A stretch of 53,743 bases of DNA from JBQTJJ01 sp052387235 (GTDB taxonomy: Bacteria; Actinomycetota; Acidimicrobiia; Acidimicrobiales; GCA-2861595): NCBI GenBank assembly GCA_052387235.1, contig JBQTJJ010000096.1, positions 1-53,743 of the forward strand, in the 5' to 3' direction. Position 1 is the first letter of the stretch; each line of letters begins with the position of its first letter. Positions 15,952 through 23,572 of the stretch are shown piece by piece. The position numbers and the translations under genes are program-made. Under the pieces are notes generated by a model. That model worked only from the letters and a program-made list of their open reading frames with translations, ran no database searches and was not told the origin of the DNA.

Positions 15952-16092
15952 ATGCCCGCCGGCGCCCTCGACGTGGCCATCCGCCGGGCGCGGGTGGACG
16001 ACGTGGCGGCGGTGGTCGAGCTGTCGGCCGCCGTGGCAGCCGAGGGGCGCTGGATAGGCCGGGAGCAGGTGGACCCTGCCGAGCGCCGTAGC
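15952..16092 (+). pseudogene. Remnant of a GNAT acetyltransferase (N-terminal piece only)
   Basis: From the ATG at 15952 about 45 codons read like the start of a GNAT N-acetyltransferase: VAIRRARVDDVAAVVELSAAVAAEGRWIG followed by REQVDP (quoted in parts). After about 16092 the frame continues only as antisense of mobA and loses all similarity, and the acetyl-CoA-binding motif is missing. It is best explained as a gene truncated by rearrangement at the mobA boundary. Confidence 0.5.
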
Positions 16093-16094
16093 GC

Positions 16095-16667
16095 TCAGCT
16101 CGGGGGCCGGAGCCGGGCCAGCTCCAGGTCCGACGCGGTGTTGATGTTGAGGAGCTCGTCGTCGACGGTCTCTACCGCGATGGCGTCCAGCTCGCTCAGC
16201 AGGGCCGTCATGCGCCGCACGCCCCTGGCCATGAGGCGCCGGCAGGCGTCCAGGGTGGCCTCCCGGGGGTAGCGGGCGCACAGGGGCTGGAGCCGGCGGT
16301 CGGTGGCGGCTACCGCCCGTCCCGCCGGCGCCGCCACCAGGCGGTCCAGCACCGGACCGGCGAAGGGGAGGTCGCAGGCCAGTACCAGGACGTCGTCGGT
16401 GTCGACGGCATCGAGGCCGGTGGCCAGGGCGTTCATCGGGCCCCGGATGCCGTCGCCGTCGAGGACCACGGGGACGTCGAGGGCGGGGAGGCCCACGCCC
16501 GGGCGGCTCACGACCACCACCGGATGGCACCGGGCGGCGAGGAGGTCGACGGCCCGCTCCGTGAGGGTACGGCCCCGGACCACCACCGTTGCCTTCGGCC
16601 GCCCGAGCCGGCTGCCGCTGCCGCCGGCGAGGACCAGGCCGGCGAGGGACGAATCGGCACGGGTCAC
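16095..16667 (-). CDS. mobA: Molybdenum cofactor guanylyltransferase
   Basis: The 190-residue MobA-type nucleotidyltransferase attaches GMP to molybdopterin to form the bis-MGD cofactor of DMSO-reductase-family enzymes. The signature LAGGSGSRLGRPKA, the VLACDLPF metal site and the NINTASDLELA end are clear. The GTG at 16667 is preceded by TACCGT ending 7 nt upstream (minus strand, 16680-16675), typical of a leaderless gene. A longer version from 16715 would read into the palindromic repeat and is less likely. Together with fdhD it points to a bis-MGD formate dehydrogenase in this organism. Confidence 0.88.
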   Translation of the reverse strand: MTRADSSLAGLVLAGGSGSRLGRPKATVVVRGRTLTERAVDLLAARCHPVVVVSRPGVGLPALDVPVVLDGDGIRGPMNALATGLDAVDTDDVLVLACDLPFAGPVLDRLVAAPAGRAVAATDRRLQPLCARYPREATLDACRRLMARGVRRMTALLSELDAIAVETVDDELLNINTASDLELARLRPPS

Positions 16668-16700
16668 GGGAACGACGGTAGCCAACCGGGCGGGCAGGTC

Positions 16701-16764
16701 GGCGCTTCCCCGCACTCCCGAGTAAATAACTCGCCAAATTGGCGAGTTATTTACTCGGGACGGG
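16701..16764. repeat. 64-bp palindromic repeat element, copy 1
   Basis: The element contains a perfect 19-bp inverted repeat, left arm CCCGAGTAAATAACTCGCC (16717-16735), loop AAATT, right arm 16741-16759. It is flanked by GGCGCTTCCCCGCACT on the left and ACGGG on the right. Copy 2 at 20982-21045 matches 60 of 64 positions in the same orientation. The AT-rich arms stand out in this GC-rich DNA. It lies between the divergent mobA and SBBP genes, where a terminator would make little sense. Confidence 0.9.
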
Positions 16765-16786
16765 AGGCATCGGGTGCTTGTTCCCG

Positions 16787-16815
16787 TTGTCGTCGGAAGT
16801 AGTGGCGGCTATCTT
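16787..16815 (+). promoter_or_regulatory. Promoter candidate for the SBBP surface protein
   Basis: TTGTCG (16787-16792) and TATCTT (16810-16815) are separated by 17 bp, a good match to a housekeeping promoter, and end 39 nt before the proposed ATG. The promoter lies entirely inside the segment bracketed by the 64-bp repeats. Confidence 0.5.
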
Positions 16816-16854
16816 TCGGACGACCCGGCGCCGCTCGGGTCGCCGGGAGGCCCG

Positions 16855-19800
16855 ATGGGGGACCAGGACTACCGCGGTCGGTCCTTCCCAGAAGCCGCGA
16901 TCAGGGACATGGAGGACGCCGTGGCCAGCGAGGGACGGACCGCTTCATTCGCGCCGCCCGGGAGTCGGCTCCGCGCCACCCGGACGGTCGCTGCGCTGGG
17001 CACCGCCGCCGCGGTGGTGGTGGGCGGCCTCGCCATCCCCACGGTCTGGTCGGCCGCCACCGGCCGGGGTCGGGCGCCGGCGGCGCCGGACGCCACCGCC
17101 ACGGTCGCGCGGGCCTACGCCCAGCTCCCGTTGCGGTTCGAGCCGAACCGGGGCCAGTCCGGCCAGGGCGTGCAGTTCCTGGCGCGCGGCGCCGGCTACA
17201 CCGCCTTCATCTCCGGCGCCGGGTCGGTCCTGCGCGTCGGCGGCGCCGACGTCCCCATGACGATGGTGGGCGCCGATCCCGGCGCTCCCGCCGCTACCGG
17301 CCGCCGGCTCCCGGGCGTGACCAACTACCTGAACGGCGCCGACCCGAAGGGCTGGCTCACCGGCGTCCCCGGCTTCGACCGGGTCCGGTTCGACGGCGTC
17401 TACCCCGGCATCGACCTGGTGTACCGGGGCCAGGGCCGCTCCCTGAAGTACGACTTCGTGGTCGCACCGGGCGCCGACCCCGGCCGCATCGCACTGGAGC
17501 TGGGGCCGCCGTCGACGGTGTCGATAGAGCCCGGCGGCGACCTGGTCGTCGCCACGCCCGCCGGCGACGTCCGCCACGAGAAGCCGTACGTGTACCAGGA
17601 CGTCGACGGGAAGCGCCGCACCGTGACCGGGTCCTACGTCCGGCGGGCCGACGGCCACATCGGCTTCCGCCTCGGCACCTTCGACCGGTCCCGCGCCCTG
17701 GTGATCGACCCGGTCGTCGCCTACTCCACCCTGCTCGGTGGCAGCGGGTCCGACTCGGGCCTGGCGGTGGCGGTCGACGGGGCCGGGAGCGCCTTCGTCG
17801 CCGGGCAGACGGCCGCGTCCAACTTCCCCACCGTGGGCCCGGCCCAGGGGGCGCTCTCGGGCGCCAGCGACGCCTTCGTGACCAAGCTCAACCCGGCCGG
17901 AACGGACCTCGTCTACTCCACCTTCCTGGGTGGCGGCAACGTCGAGGCGGCCAACGGCATCGCCGTCGACGCCTCGGGCAACGCCTACGTCACAGGCGAG
18001 ACCCGCTCCGACAACTTCCCCACGGTGGCGCCGATCCAGGCCGCCCGCGGCGGCGGTACCTGCGGGACGGCCCCCAACACCTTCCCGTGCCCCGACGTGT
18101 TCGTGGCCAAGCTGAACGCCACCGGGTCGGCCCTCCTCTACGGCACCTACCTTGGGGGCAGCGCGTCCGACGTCGGTCGTGCCGTCGCCGTCGACGGGTC
18201 CGGCAGCGCCTACGTCACCGGCGACACGGCATCGACCGCCTTTCCCCGGGTGGGCGCCCTCCAGAACACCAAGGGCGCCGGCACCAGCAGTGACGCCTTC
18301 GTCTCCAAGCTCAACGCCGCCGGCTCGGCCCTCACCTACTCCACCTTCCTGGGCGGGGGCCAGGCCGACGTCGGGCGCGGCATCGCCGTCGACGCCGCAG
18401 GCAACGCGCACGTCACCGGGGACGCCTCGTCCACCGACTTCCCGGTGGCCAGCGCCCTCCAGGGCACCAGCGCCGGCGGCGGGGACGCGTTCGTGACCAA
18501 GTTCAACCCGGCGGGCTCGGCCCACCTGTACTCCACGTACCTCGGCGGCGCCGGCGCCGACGCCGGCCGGGCCATCGCCCTCGACCCGTCGGGCAGCGCC
18601 TACGTGGCCGGGAGCACGGCATCGGAGAACTTCCCGGTCGCATCCGCCTTCCAGGGCGCCAAGCCCGGTGGCGACGACGGCTTCGTCACCAAGCTGGACG
18701 CAGCCGGGGCCGCCCTCGTGTACTCGACCTATCTCGGCGGTCTCGGCCCCGACTCGGCCAACGGGATCGCCGTGGACGGGTCGGGAAGCGCCCATGTGGG
18801 GGGCACCACGTCGTCGACGGACTTCCCCGTCGCGGCACCGGTGGCGGTCCGGGCCGGGAGCGGCGACGCCTTCGTGGCGCAGCTCGCGCCGGCGGGCAAC
18901 GGGCTGGTGCACGCCGCCCCGTTCGGCGGCAGCGCCAACGACTCGGGCCACGGCATCGCCGTCGACGCCGCTGGCTCGTCGTACCTCGCCGGCCAGGCCG
19001 CCCCGTTCATCGACGAGATCACCGACGACTTCCCCACCGTCAACGCGCTGCGGGCCAGCTTCGCCGGCAGCAACGACGCCTTCGTGACCAAGATCTCCCC
19101 CCTGCCCGCCGGCCTTCCCCTCGTCACCGCGCTGTCGCCGAGGAGCGGCCCCGCGGGGACCTCCGTCCTGCTGAGCGGGTCCGGCCTGTCCGGGGCCACC
19201 GCCGTCCGCTTCGGCTCCGTCGCCGCCACGTCGTTCTCGGTGCTCTCGGCCGCCCAGATCCGGGCCGTCGCGCCCGCCCAGGCCGCGGCCGCGGCCACCG
19301 TCACCGTCACCACGCCGGCGGGCACCTCGCCGCCGAACCCGGCGGCCCGCTACACCTACGGCGAGGGAACGTGGGAGCTCACGGGCGCCCAGGCCACGGC
19401 CCGCGTCGCCACTCGTTCGGTCCTGCTGGCCGACGGCAGGGTCCTCCTCGCCGGCGGCCGGGACCGCCAGAACGGCACGGCGGTCGCCTCGGCCGAGGTC
19501 TACGACCCGAAGACCGGCACGTGGGCCCTCACCGGTTCCATGACCGTGGGCCGGACGGCCCACACGGCCACCCTGCTGCGCAACGGCAAGGTGCTGGTGA
19601 CCGGGGGCGCCACGGGCAACCTGACCACCAACGCGCAGCCCCAGCTGGCCACGGCCGAGCTGTTCGACCCGGCCACGGGGACCTGGAGCGCCACCGGCAC
19701 CATGGCCACCAGCCGCTACCTCCACTCCGCCCACCTCCTCCGCGACGGCCGGGTGCTGGTGGCCGGCGGCCGGTTCTGCGCCTCCCCGCCGCCCGCCTCC

Positions 19801-21006
19801 TGCGACTTCACCCAGTTCACGGCCTCGGCCGAGATCTACGACCCCGCCACCGGCGCCTTCACCGCCACCGGCAGCATGAGCGTGCCCCGCCACACCACCG
19901 AGGCCACCATCCTCAACGACGGCCGCATCCTCATCCCGGCCGGCTTCGGTGGCCCCTCCAGCGGGCACAACTCGGCCGACGTCTTCGACCCGGCCACCAA
20001 CACCTGGACGCCCACGGGCCCGCTCAACATCGGTCGCTCCCGGCAGGGCGCGGTCACCCTCAGGGACGGGCGGGTCCTGATCGCGGGCGGGTTCAGCGGC
20101 GCCAACACCGCCGAGCTGTACGACCCGGCCACCAACAAGTGGACGCTCACCGGCAGCCCCAACTCCAGCGGCCGGAACAACTTCTTCATGGGCCTGCTGC
20201 CCAACGGCCGGGTGCTGCTCGCCGGCGGTGGGCCGGGCGGCTTCACGGCAGAGATCTACGACCCGGGGACCGGGCGGTGGACCTCGGGCGGCACCATGCA
20301 CACGTCGCGGGGCATCGCCGGCACGCCGTACAACAGCGTCCGGCCGGTGCTGCTGTCGAGCGATCCCTTCAAGGTCGAGGCCGACCCGGCCGTCTGCGGC
20401 AGCAACTGCCTCAAGATGCTGCTGGCCGGCGAGAGCGACGACCGCCGGGCCGAGCTGTACCTGCCGGCCGCCGCCGTCACCGACAAGGGCTACTGGACCG
20501 TCGCCAGCGACGGCGGCATCTTCGCCTTCGGCGGTGCCCAGTTCCACGGCTCCACCGGCGCCATCCGGCTCAACCAGCCGGTGGTGGGCATGGCGGCCAC
20601 GCCGTCGGGCAGGGGCTACTGGCTGGTGGCCAGCGACGGCGGCATCTTCGCCTTCGGCGACGCCGCCTTCCGCGGCTCCACCGGCGGCGTCCGGCTCAAC
20701 CGCCCGGTGGTCGGCATGGCCGCCACCCGCACCGGAAAGGGCTACGCCCTGGTCGCCTCGGACGGTGGCATCTTCGCCTTCGGCGACGCCCAGTTCCACG
20801 GCTCCACCGGCGCCCTCCGGCTCAACCAGCCAGTGGTGGGCATGGCCGCCACGCCCTCCCTCGGCGCCTTCAACGGGTACTGGCTGGTGGCGGCCGACGG
20901 TGGCATCTTCGCCTTCGGCGACGCCAGCTTCCACGGCTCCACCGGCGCCATCCGCCTCAACCGGCCCATGGTGGGCATGGCGGCGCTTCCCCGCGCTCCC
21001 GAGTAA
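16855..21006 (+). CDS. Giant surface protein: SBBP propeller, IPT, Kelch and DGGIFAFG repeats
   Basis: The 1383-residue protein has an N-terminal hydrophobic segment (about 44-68), so it is exported or membrane-anchored. An SBBP-associated N-terminal domain follows (LRFEPNRGQSGQGVQFLARG). Then come eight or so SBBP beta-propeller repeats (about 290-745; YSTFLGG, GIAVDASGNAYVTG, DAFVTKLN), an IPT/TIG domain (about 750-835) and Kelch repeats (about 840-1200; DGRVLLAGG, AEVYDP, GTWALTGSM). It ends with four repeats of about 42 residues (GYWLVASDGGIFAFGDA, FHGSTGAIRLN, PVVGMAATP). The ATG at 16855 follows GGGAGG. The final residues LPRAPE and the TAA stop are encoded by the second palindromic element, so the repeat array may have been longer once. 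Probably a cell-surface adhesion or binding protein. Confidence 0.85.
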   Translation: MGDQDYRGRSFPEAAIRDMEDAVASEGRTASFAPPGSRLRATRTVAALGTAAAVVVGGLAIPTVWSAATGRGRAPAAPDATATVARAYAQLPLRFEPNRGQSGQGVQFLARGAGYTAFISGAGSVLRVGGADVPMTMVGADPGAPAATGRRLPGVTNYLNGADPKGWLTGVPGFDRVRFDGVYPGIDLVYRGQGRSLKYDFVVAPGADPGRIALELGPPSTVSIEPGGDLVVATPAGDVRHEKPYVYQDVDGKRRTVTGSYVRRADGHIGFRLGTFDRSRALVIDPVVAYSTLLGGSGSDSGLAVAVDGAGSAFVAGQTAASNFPTVGPAQGALSGASDAFVTKLNPAGTDLVYSTFLGGGNVEAANGIAVDASGNAYVTGETRSDNFPTVAPIQAARGGGTCGTAPNTFPCPDVFVAKLNATGSALLYGTYLGGSASDVGRAVAVDGSGSAYVTGDTASTAFPRVGALQNTKGAGTSSDAFVSKLNAAGSALTYSTFLGGGQADVGRGIAVDAAGNAHVTGDASSTDFPVASALQGTSAGGGDAFVTKFNPAGSAHLYSTYLGGAGADAGRAIALDPSGSAYVAGSTASENFPVASAFQGAKPGGDDGFVTKLDAAGAALVYSTYLGGLGPDSANGIAVDGSGSAHVGGTTSSTDFPVAAPVAVRAGSGDAFVAQLAPAGNGLVHAAPFGGSANDSGHGIAVDAAGSSYLAGQAAPFIDEITDDFPTVNALRASFAGSNDAFVTKISPLPAGLPLVTALSPRSGPAGTSVLLSGSGLSGATAVRFGSVAATSFSVLSAAQIRAVAPAQAAAAATVTVTTPAGTSPPNPAARYTYGEGTWELTGAQATARVATRSVLLADGRVLLAGGRDRQNGTAVASAEVYDPKTGTWALTGSMTVGRTAHTATLLRNGKVLVTGGATGNLTTNAQPQLATAELFDPATGTWSATGTMATSRYLHSAHLLRDGRVLVAGGRFCASPPPASCDFTQFTASAEIYDPATGAFTATGSMSVPRHTTEATILNDGRILIPAGFGGPSSGHNSADVFDPATNTWTPTGPLNIGRSRQGAVTLRDGRVLIAGGFSGANTAELYDPATNKWTLTGSPNSSGRNNFFMGLLPNGRVLLAGGGPGGFTAEIYDPGTGRWTSGGTMHTSRGIAGTPYNSVRPVLLSSDPFKVEADPAVCGSNCLKMLLAGESDDRRAELYLPAAAVTDKGYWTVASDGGIFAFGGAQFHGSTGAIRLNQPVVGMAATPSGRGYWLVASDGGIFAFGDAAFRGSTGGVRLNRPVVGMAATRTGKGYALVASDGGIFAFGDAQFHGSTGALRLNQPVVGMAATPSLGAFNGYWLVAADGGIFAFGDASFHGSTGAIRLNRPMVGMAALPRAPE

Positions 21007-21045
21007 ATAACTCGCCAATACGGCGAGTTATTTACTCGGGACGGG
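20982..21045. repeat. 64-bp palindromic repeat element, copy 2
   Basis: This is the same element as at 16701-16764, in the same orientation, with 19-bp arms at 20998-21016 and 21022-21040 and loop AATAC. Differences are one base in the left flank and three in the loop. The left arm contains the TAA stop of the surface protein. Here it lies between convergent genes (valS stops at 21048) and could act as a bidirectional terminator. Confidence 0.9.
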
Positions 21046-21047
21046 GG

Positions 21048-23552
21048 TCAGGCGACGGCGGGGTCGGCGAGGGTGACCTCGACCGACGGGGCGTCGGCCT
21101 CCTCCAGGCGCAGCTCGGCCACCGAGCCGGCGTCGCAGAGGTCGGCCTCGGCCGCGGCCAGGGCGTCGAGGCGGGCCCGGGAGTCGCGGACCACGACCAC
21201 CGAGACCGGGGCCCGCTGGGACAGCTTGGCCTCGCTCTTGGCCTTGCGGACGGCCCGGAGGACGGCGCTGGCCACCTCGAGCACGAGGGGGTCGCCGGCG
21301 CCGGCGCCAACCAGCTCGGCCGCCGTGGGCCACGGGCCGCGGTGGACCGAGCCCTGCTGCCACCACGACCACACCTCCTCGGCCACGAAGGGCAGGAAGG
21401 GGGCGAACAGGCGGTGGAAGGCGGAGAGGGCCAGGCCCAGGGTGGCGGTGGCCGACCCGCCCCCGGCGCCGCCCCGGTAGGCCCGGTTCTTCACCAGCTC
21501 CACGTAGTCGTCGCAGAAGGACCAGAAGAAGGCCTCGGTGCGCTCGAGGGCCCGGGCATAGTCGTAGCCCTCGAAGGCGGTGGTGGCCTCGTCCACCAGC
21601 CGGGCCAGGCCGGCCAGGAGGGCGACGTCGAGGGGCGCCGAGGGCGATCCCTCGGCCCGGGGCAGCGACAGGACGAACTTGGAGGCGTTGAGGACCTTGA
21701 TGGACAGGCGCCGGCCGTTCTTCATCTGGTTCTCGTCGAAGGCGGTGTCGGTGCCGGGCCGGCCGTTGGCGGCCCAGTAGCGCACCGCGTCGGAGCCGTA
21801 CTGCTCCAGCAGGGCCATGGGCGTGACGACGTTGCCCTTCGACTTGGACATCTTCTTGCGGTCCGGGTCGAGGATCCAGCCCGAGATGGTGGCGTCGGTC
21901 CACGGGAGCGAGCCGTCGTGGAGGTGGTAGGAGCGGACCACGGTGGAGAACAGCCAGGTGCGGATGATGTCGTGGGCCTGGGGCCGGACGTCGAAGGGGA
22001 AGACCATGGCGAACAGCTCGTGGTCGACGCCCCAGCCGCCGGCGATCTGGGGCGTGAGCGACGACGTGGCCCACGTGTCCATGACGTCCGGGTCGGCGGT
22101 GAACCCGCCCGGCCGGTCCCGCTGGTCCTCGGTGTAGCCGGGCGGGACAGCGGTGGAGGGGTCGACCGGCAGCGACTCCTCGGTGGCCCGGATGGGCTGG
22201 TCGAACGCCGGCCCCCCGTCGGCGTCCACCGGGTACCAGATCGGGAAGGGAACGCCGAAGAAGCGCTGGCGGCTGATGAGCCAGTCGCTGTTGAGGCCGT
22301 CGACCCAGTTCTCGTACCGGGCCTGCATGAACGGCGGGTGCCAGCTCAGCTCCCGGCCCTTGTCCTTCAACGCCTCCTTGTGGTCCAGCACGTTGATGAA
22401 CCACTGGCGGCTGGTGACGATCTCGAGGGGGCGGTCGCCCTTCTCGAAGTACTTGACGGGATGGGTGATGGGGCGGGGCTCGCCCACCAGGTCGCCCGAC
22501 GCCGTCAGCCGGTCGACGATCCGGGCGCGGGCCTGCTTGGCGGTGGCGCCGGCCAGCTCCCGCCACGCGTCGCCCTCGGGGACGCCGTCGGGCGGCGTCT
22601 CGAGGACCCGGCCGTCCCGGCCCAGCATGCTGCGCACGGGCAGGTCCAGCTCGCGCCACCAGACCACGTCGGTGAGGTCGCCGAAGGTGCAGATCATGGC
22701 GATGCCGGAGCCCTTCTCCGGGTCGGCCAGCTCGTGGGCCAGGATCGGGACCTCCACGCCGAACAGCGGCGTGGGCACGGTGGAGCCGAAGCGGGGCCCG
22801 AAGCGTTCGTCGTCGGGGTGGGCCACCAGGGCGACGCACGCCGGGATGAGCTCGGGCCGGGTGGTCTCGATCTCGACGTCGCCGAAGCGGATGCGGTGGT
22901 AGGCGCCGGCCGTCTCCCGGTCCTCCAGCTCGGCCTGGGCCACCGCCGTCTGGAAGTCCACGTCCCAAAGCGTGGGCGCGACCCGCTGGTAGGCGGTCCC
23001 GCCGTCCAGCAGGCGCAGGAACGCCAGCTGGGAGACCTTCTGGGTCTGGTCGCCGATGGTGGTGTAGGTGGTGCTCCAGTCGACCGAAAGGCCCAGGCGG
23101 CGGAACAGGTCCTCGAAGGCCCGCTCGTCCTCGGCGGTGAGCCGGTGGCACAGCTCCACGAAGTTGGGTCTGGACACCGGCTGCTGGTGCTTCGCCTTCG
23201 GGCCCGGTGGGTCGAGGTCGGGCTCGTAGGCGAGGTGCGGGTCGCACCGGACGCCGAAGTAGTTCTGGACGCGCCGTTCCGTGGGGAGGCCGTTGTCGTC
23301 CCACCCGATCGGGTAGAAGACCTGCTTCCCCCGCATGCGCCAGAACCGGGCCAGCGTGTCGGTGTGGGTGTACGAGAACACGTGCCCCACGTGCAGCGAC
23401 CCGCTGACCGTGGGTGGCGGGGTGTCGACGGAGAAGACCTCGGAGCGAGGGCCCCGCCGCTCGAATGCGTACGTGCCCTGCTCCTGCCAGCGCGCCGCCC
23501 AGCGCGCCTCGAGGCCCTCGAGCGACGGTTTTTCCGGGACGTTGGCGGCCAT
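21048..23552 (-). CDS. valS: Valine-tRNA ligase
   Basis: The 834-residue class I synthetase charges tRNA-Val. The HIGH-type motif is in VSGSLHVGHVFSYTHTDT, followed by the valyl-type GWDDNGLPTERRVQNYFGV. The editing domain is seen around VETTRPELIPACVALVAH-like sequence (here IETTRPELIPACVALV), and the KMSKS motif is DRKKMSKSKGNVV. The C-terminal anticodon-binding and coiled-coil part is shorter than in E. coli but complete for this subtype. The ATG at 23552 is only 20 nt from the divergent cysS start and has no ribosome-binding site; a TACGGT box ends 9 nt upstream. Confidence 0.95.
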   Translation of the reverse strand: MAANVPEKPSLEGLEARWAARWQEQGTYAFERRGPRSEVFSVDTPPPTVSGSLHVGHVFSYTHTDTLARFWRMRGKQVFYPIGWDDNGLPTERRVQNYFGVRCDPHLAYEPDLDPPGPKAKHQQPVSRPNFVELCHRLTAEDERAFEDLFRRLGLSVDWSTTYTTIGDQTQKVSQLAFLRLLDGGTAYQRVAPTLWDVDFQTAVAQAELEDRETAGAYHRIRFGDVEIETTRPELIPACVALVAHPDDERFGPRFGSTVPTPLFGVEVPILAHELADPEKGSGIAMICTFGDLTDVVWWRELDLPVRSMLGRDGRVLETPPDGVPEGDAWRELAGATAKQARARIVDRLTASGDLVGEPRPITHPVKYFEKGDRPLEIVTSRQWFINVLDHKEALKDKGRELSWHPPFMQARYENWVDGLNSDWLISRQRFFGVPFPIWYPVDADGGPAFDQPIRATEESLPVDPSTAVPPGYTEDQRDRPGGFTADPDVMDTWATSSLTPQIAGGWGVDHELFAMVFPFDVRPQAHDIIRTWLFSTVVRSYHLHDGSLPWTDATISGWILDPDRKKMSKSKGNVVTPMALLEQYGSDAVRYWAANGRPGTDTAFDENQMKNGRRLSIKVLNASKFVLSLPRAEGSPSAPLDVALLAGLARLVDEATTAFEGYDYARALERTEAFFWSFCDDYVELVKNRAYRGGAGGGSATATLGLALSAFHRLFAPFLPFVAEEVWSWWQQGSVHRGPWPTAAELVGAGAGDPLVLEVASAVLRAVRKAKSEAKLSQRAPVSVVVVRDSRARLDALAAAEADLCDAGSVAELRLEEADAPSVEVTLADPAVA

Positions 23553-23572
23553 GATGGGGTTACCGTACCTGC
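23553..23572. promoter_or_regulatory. Overlapping divergent -10 boxes of valS and cysS
   Basis: Only 20 bp separate the two start codons. The plus strand has TACCGT (23561-23566) ending 6 nt before the cysS GTG. The minus strand has TACGGT (23567-23562) ending 9 nt before the valS ATG. The two boxes overlap almost completely, so the two promoters should compete for polymerase, with both mRNAs leaderless. Confidence 0.6.

Noticed and set aside
15864..15980. N-terminal extension of the phosphatase from ATG 15980
   Set aside because: The extra residues are low-complexity, antisense to the GNAT remnant, and the likely -10 box CACAAT fits the GTG at 15863.
12988..16737. A 1249-codon open frame on the minus strand
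   Set aside because: It is antisense-phase noise over the SpoIIE phosphatase and mobA, full of Arg/Pro/Gly runs; long chance frames are normal in such GC-rich DNA.
17725..19090. CRISPR-like periodicity
   Set aside because: The roughly 65-codon periodicity is the SBBP protein repeat, in frame throughout.
16945..21018. A 1357-codon open frame opposite the SBBP gene
   Set aside because: Its apparent repeats only mirror the repeats of the true gene on the plus strand, and it has no recognisable domain.
16701..21045. Insertion sequence or composite transposon with a transposase
   Set aside because: No transposase, integrase or target-site duplication is visible; only the palindromic repeats are supported.
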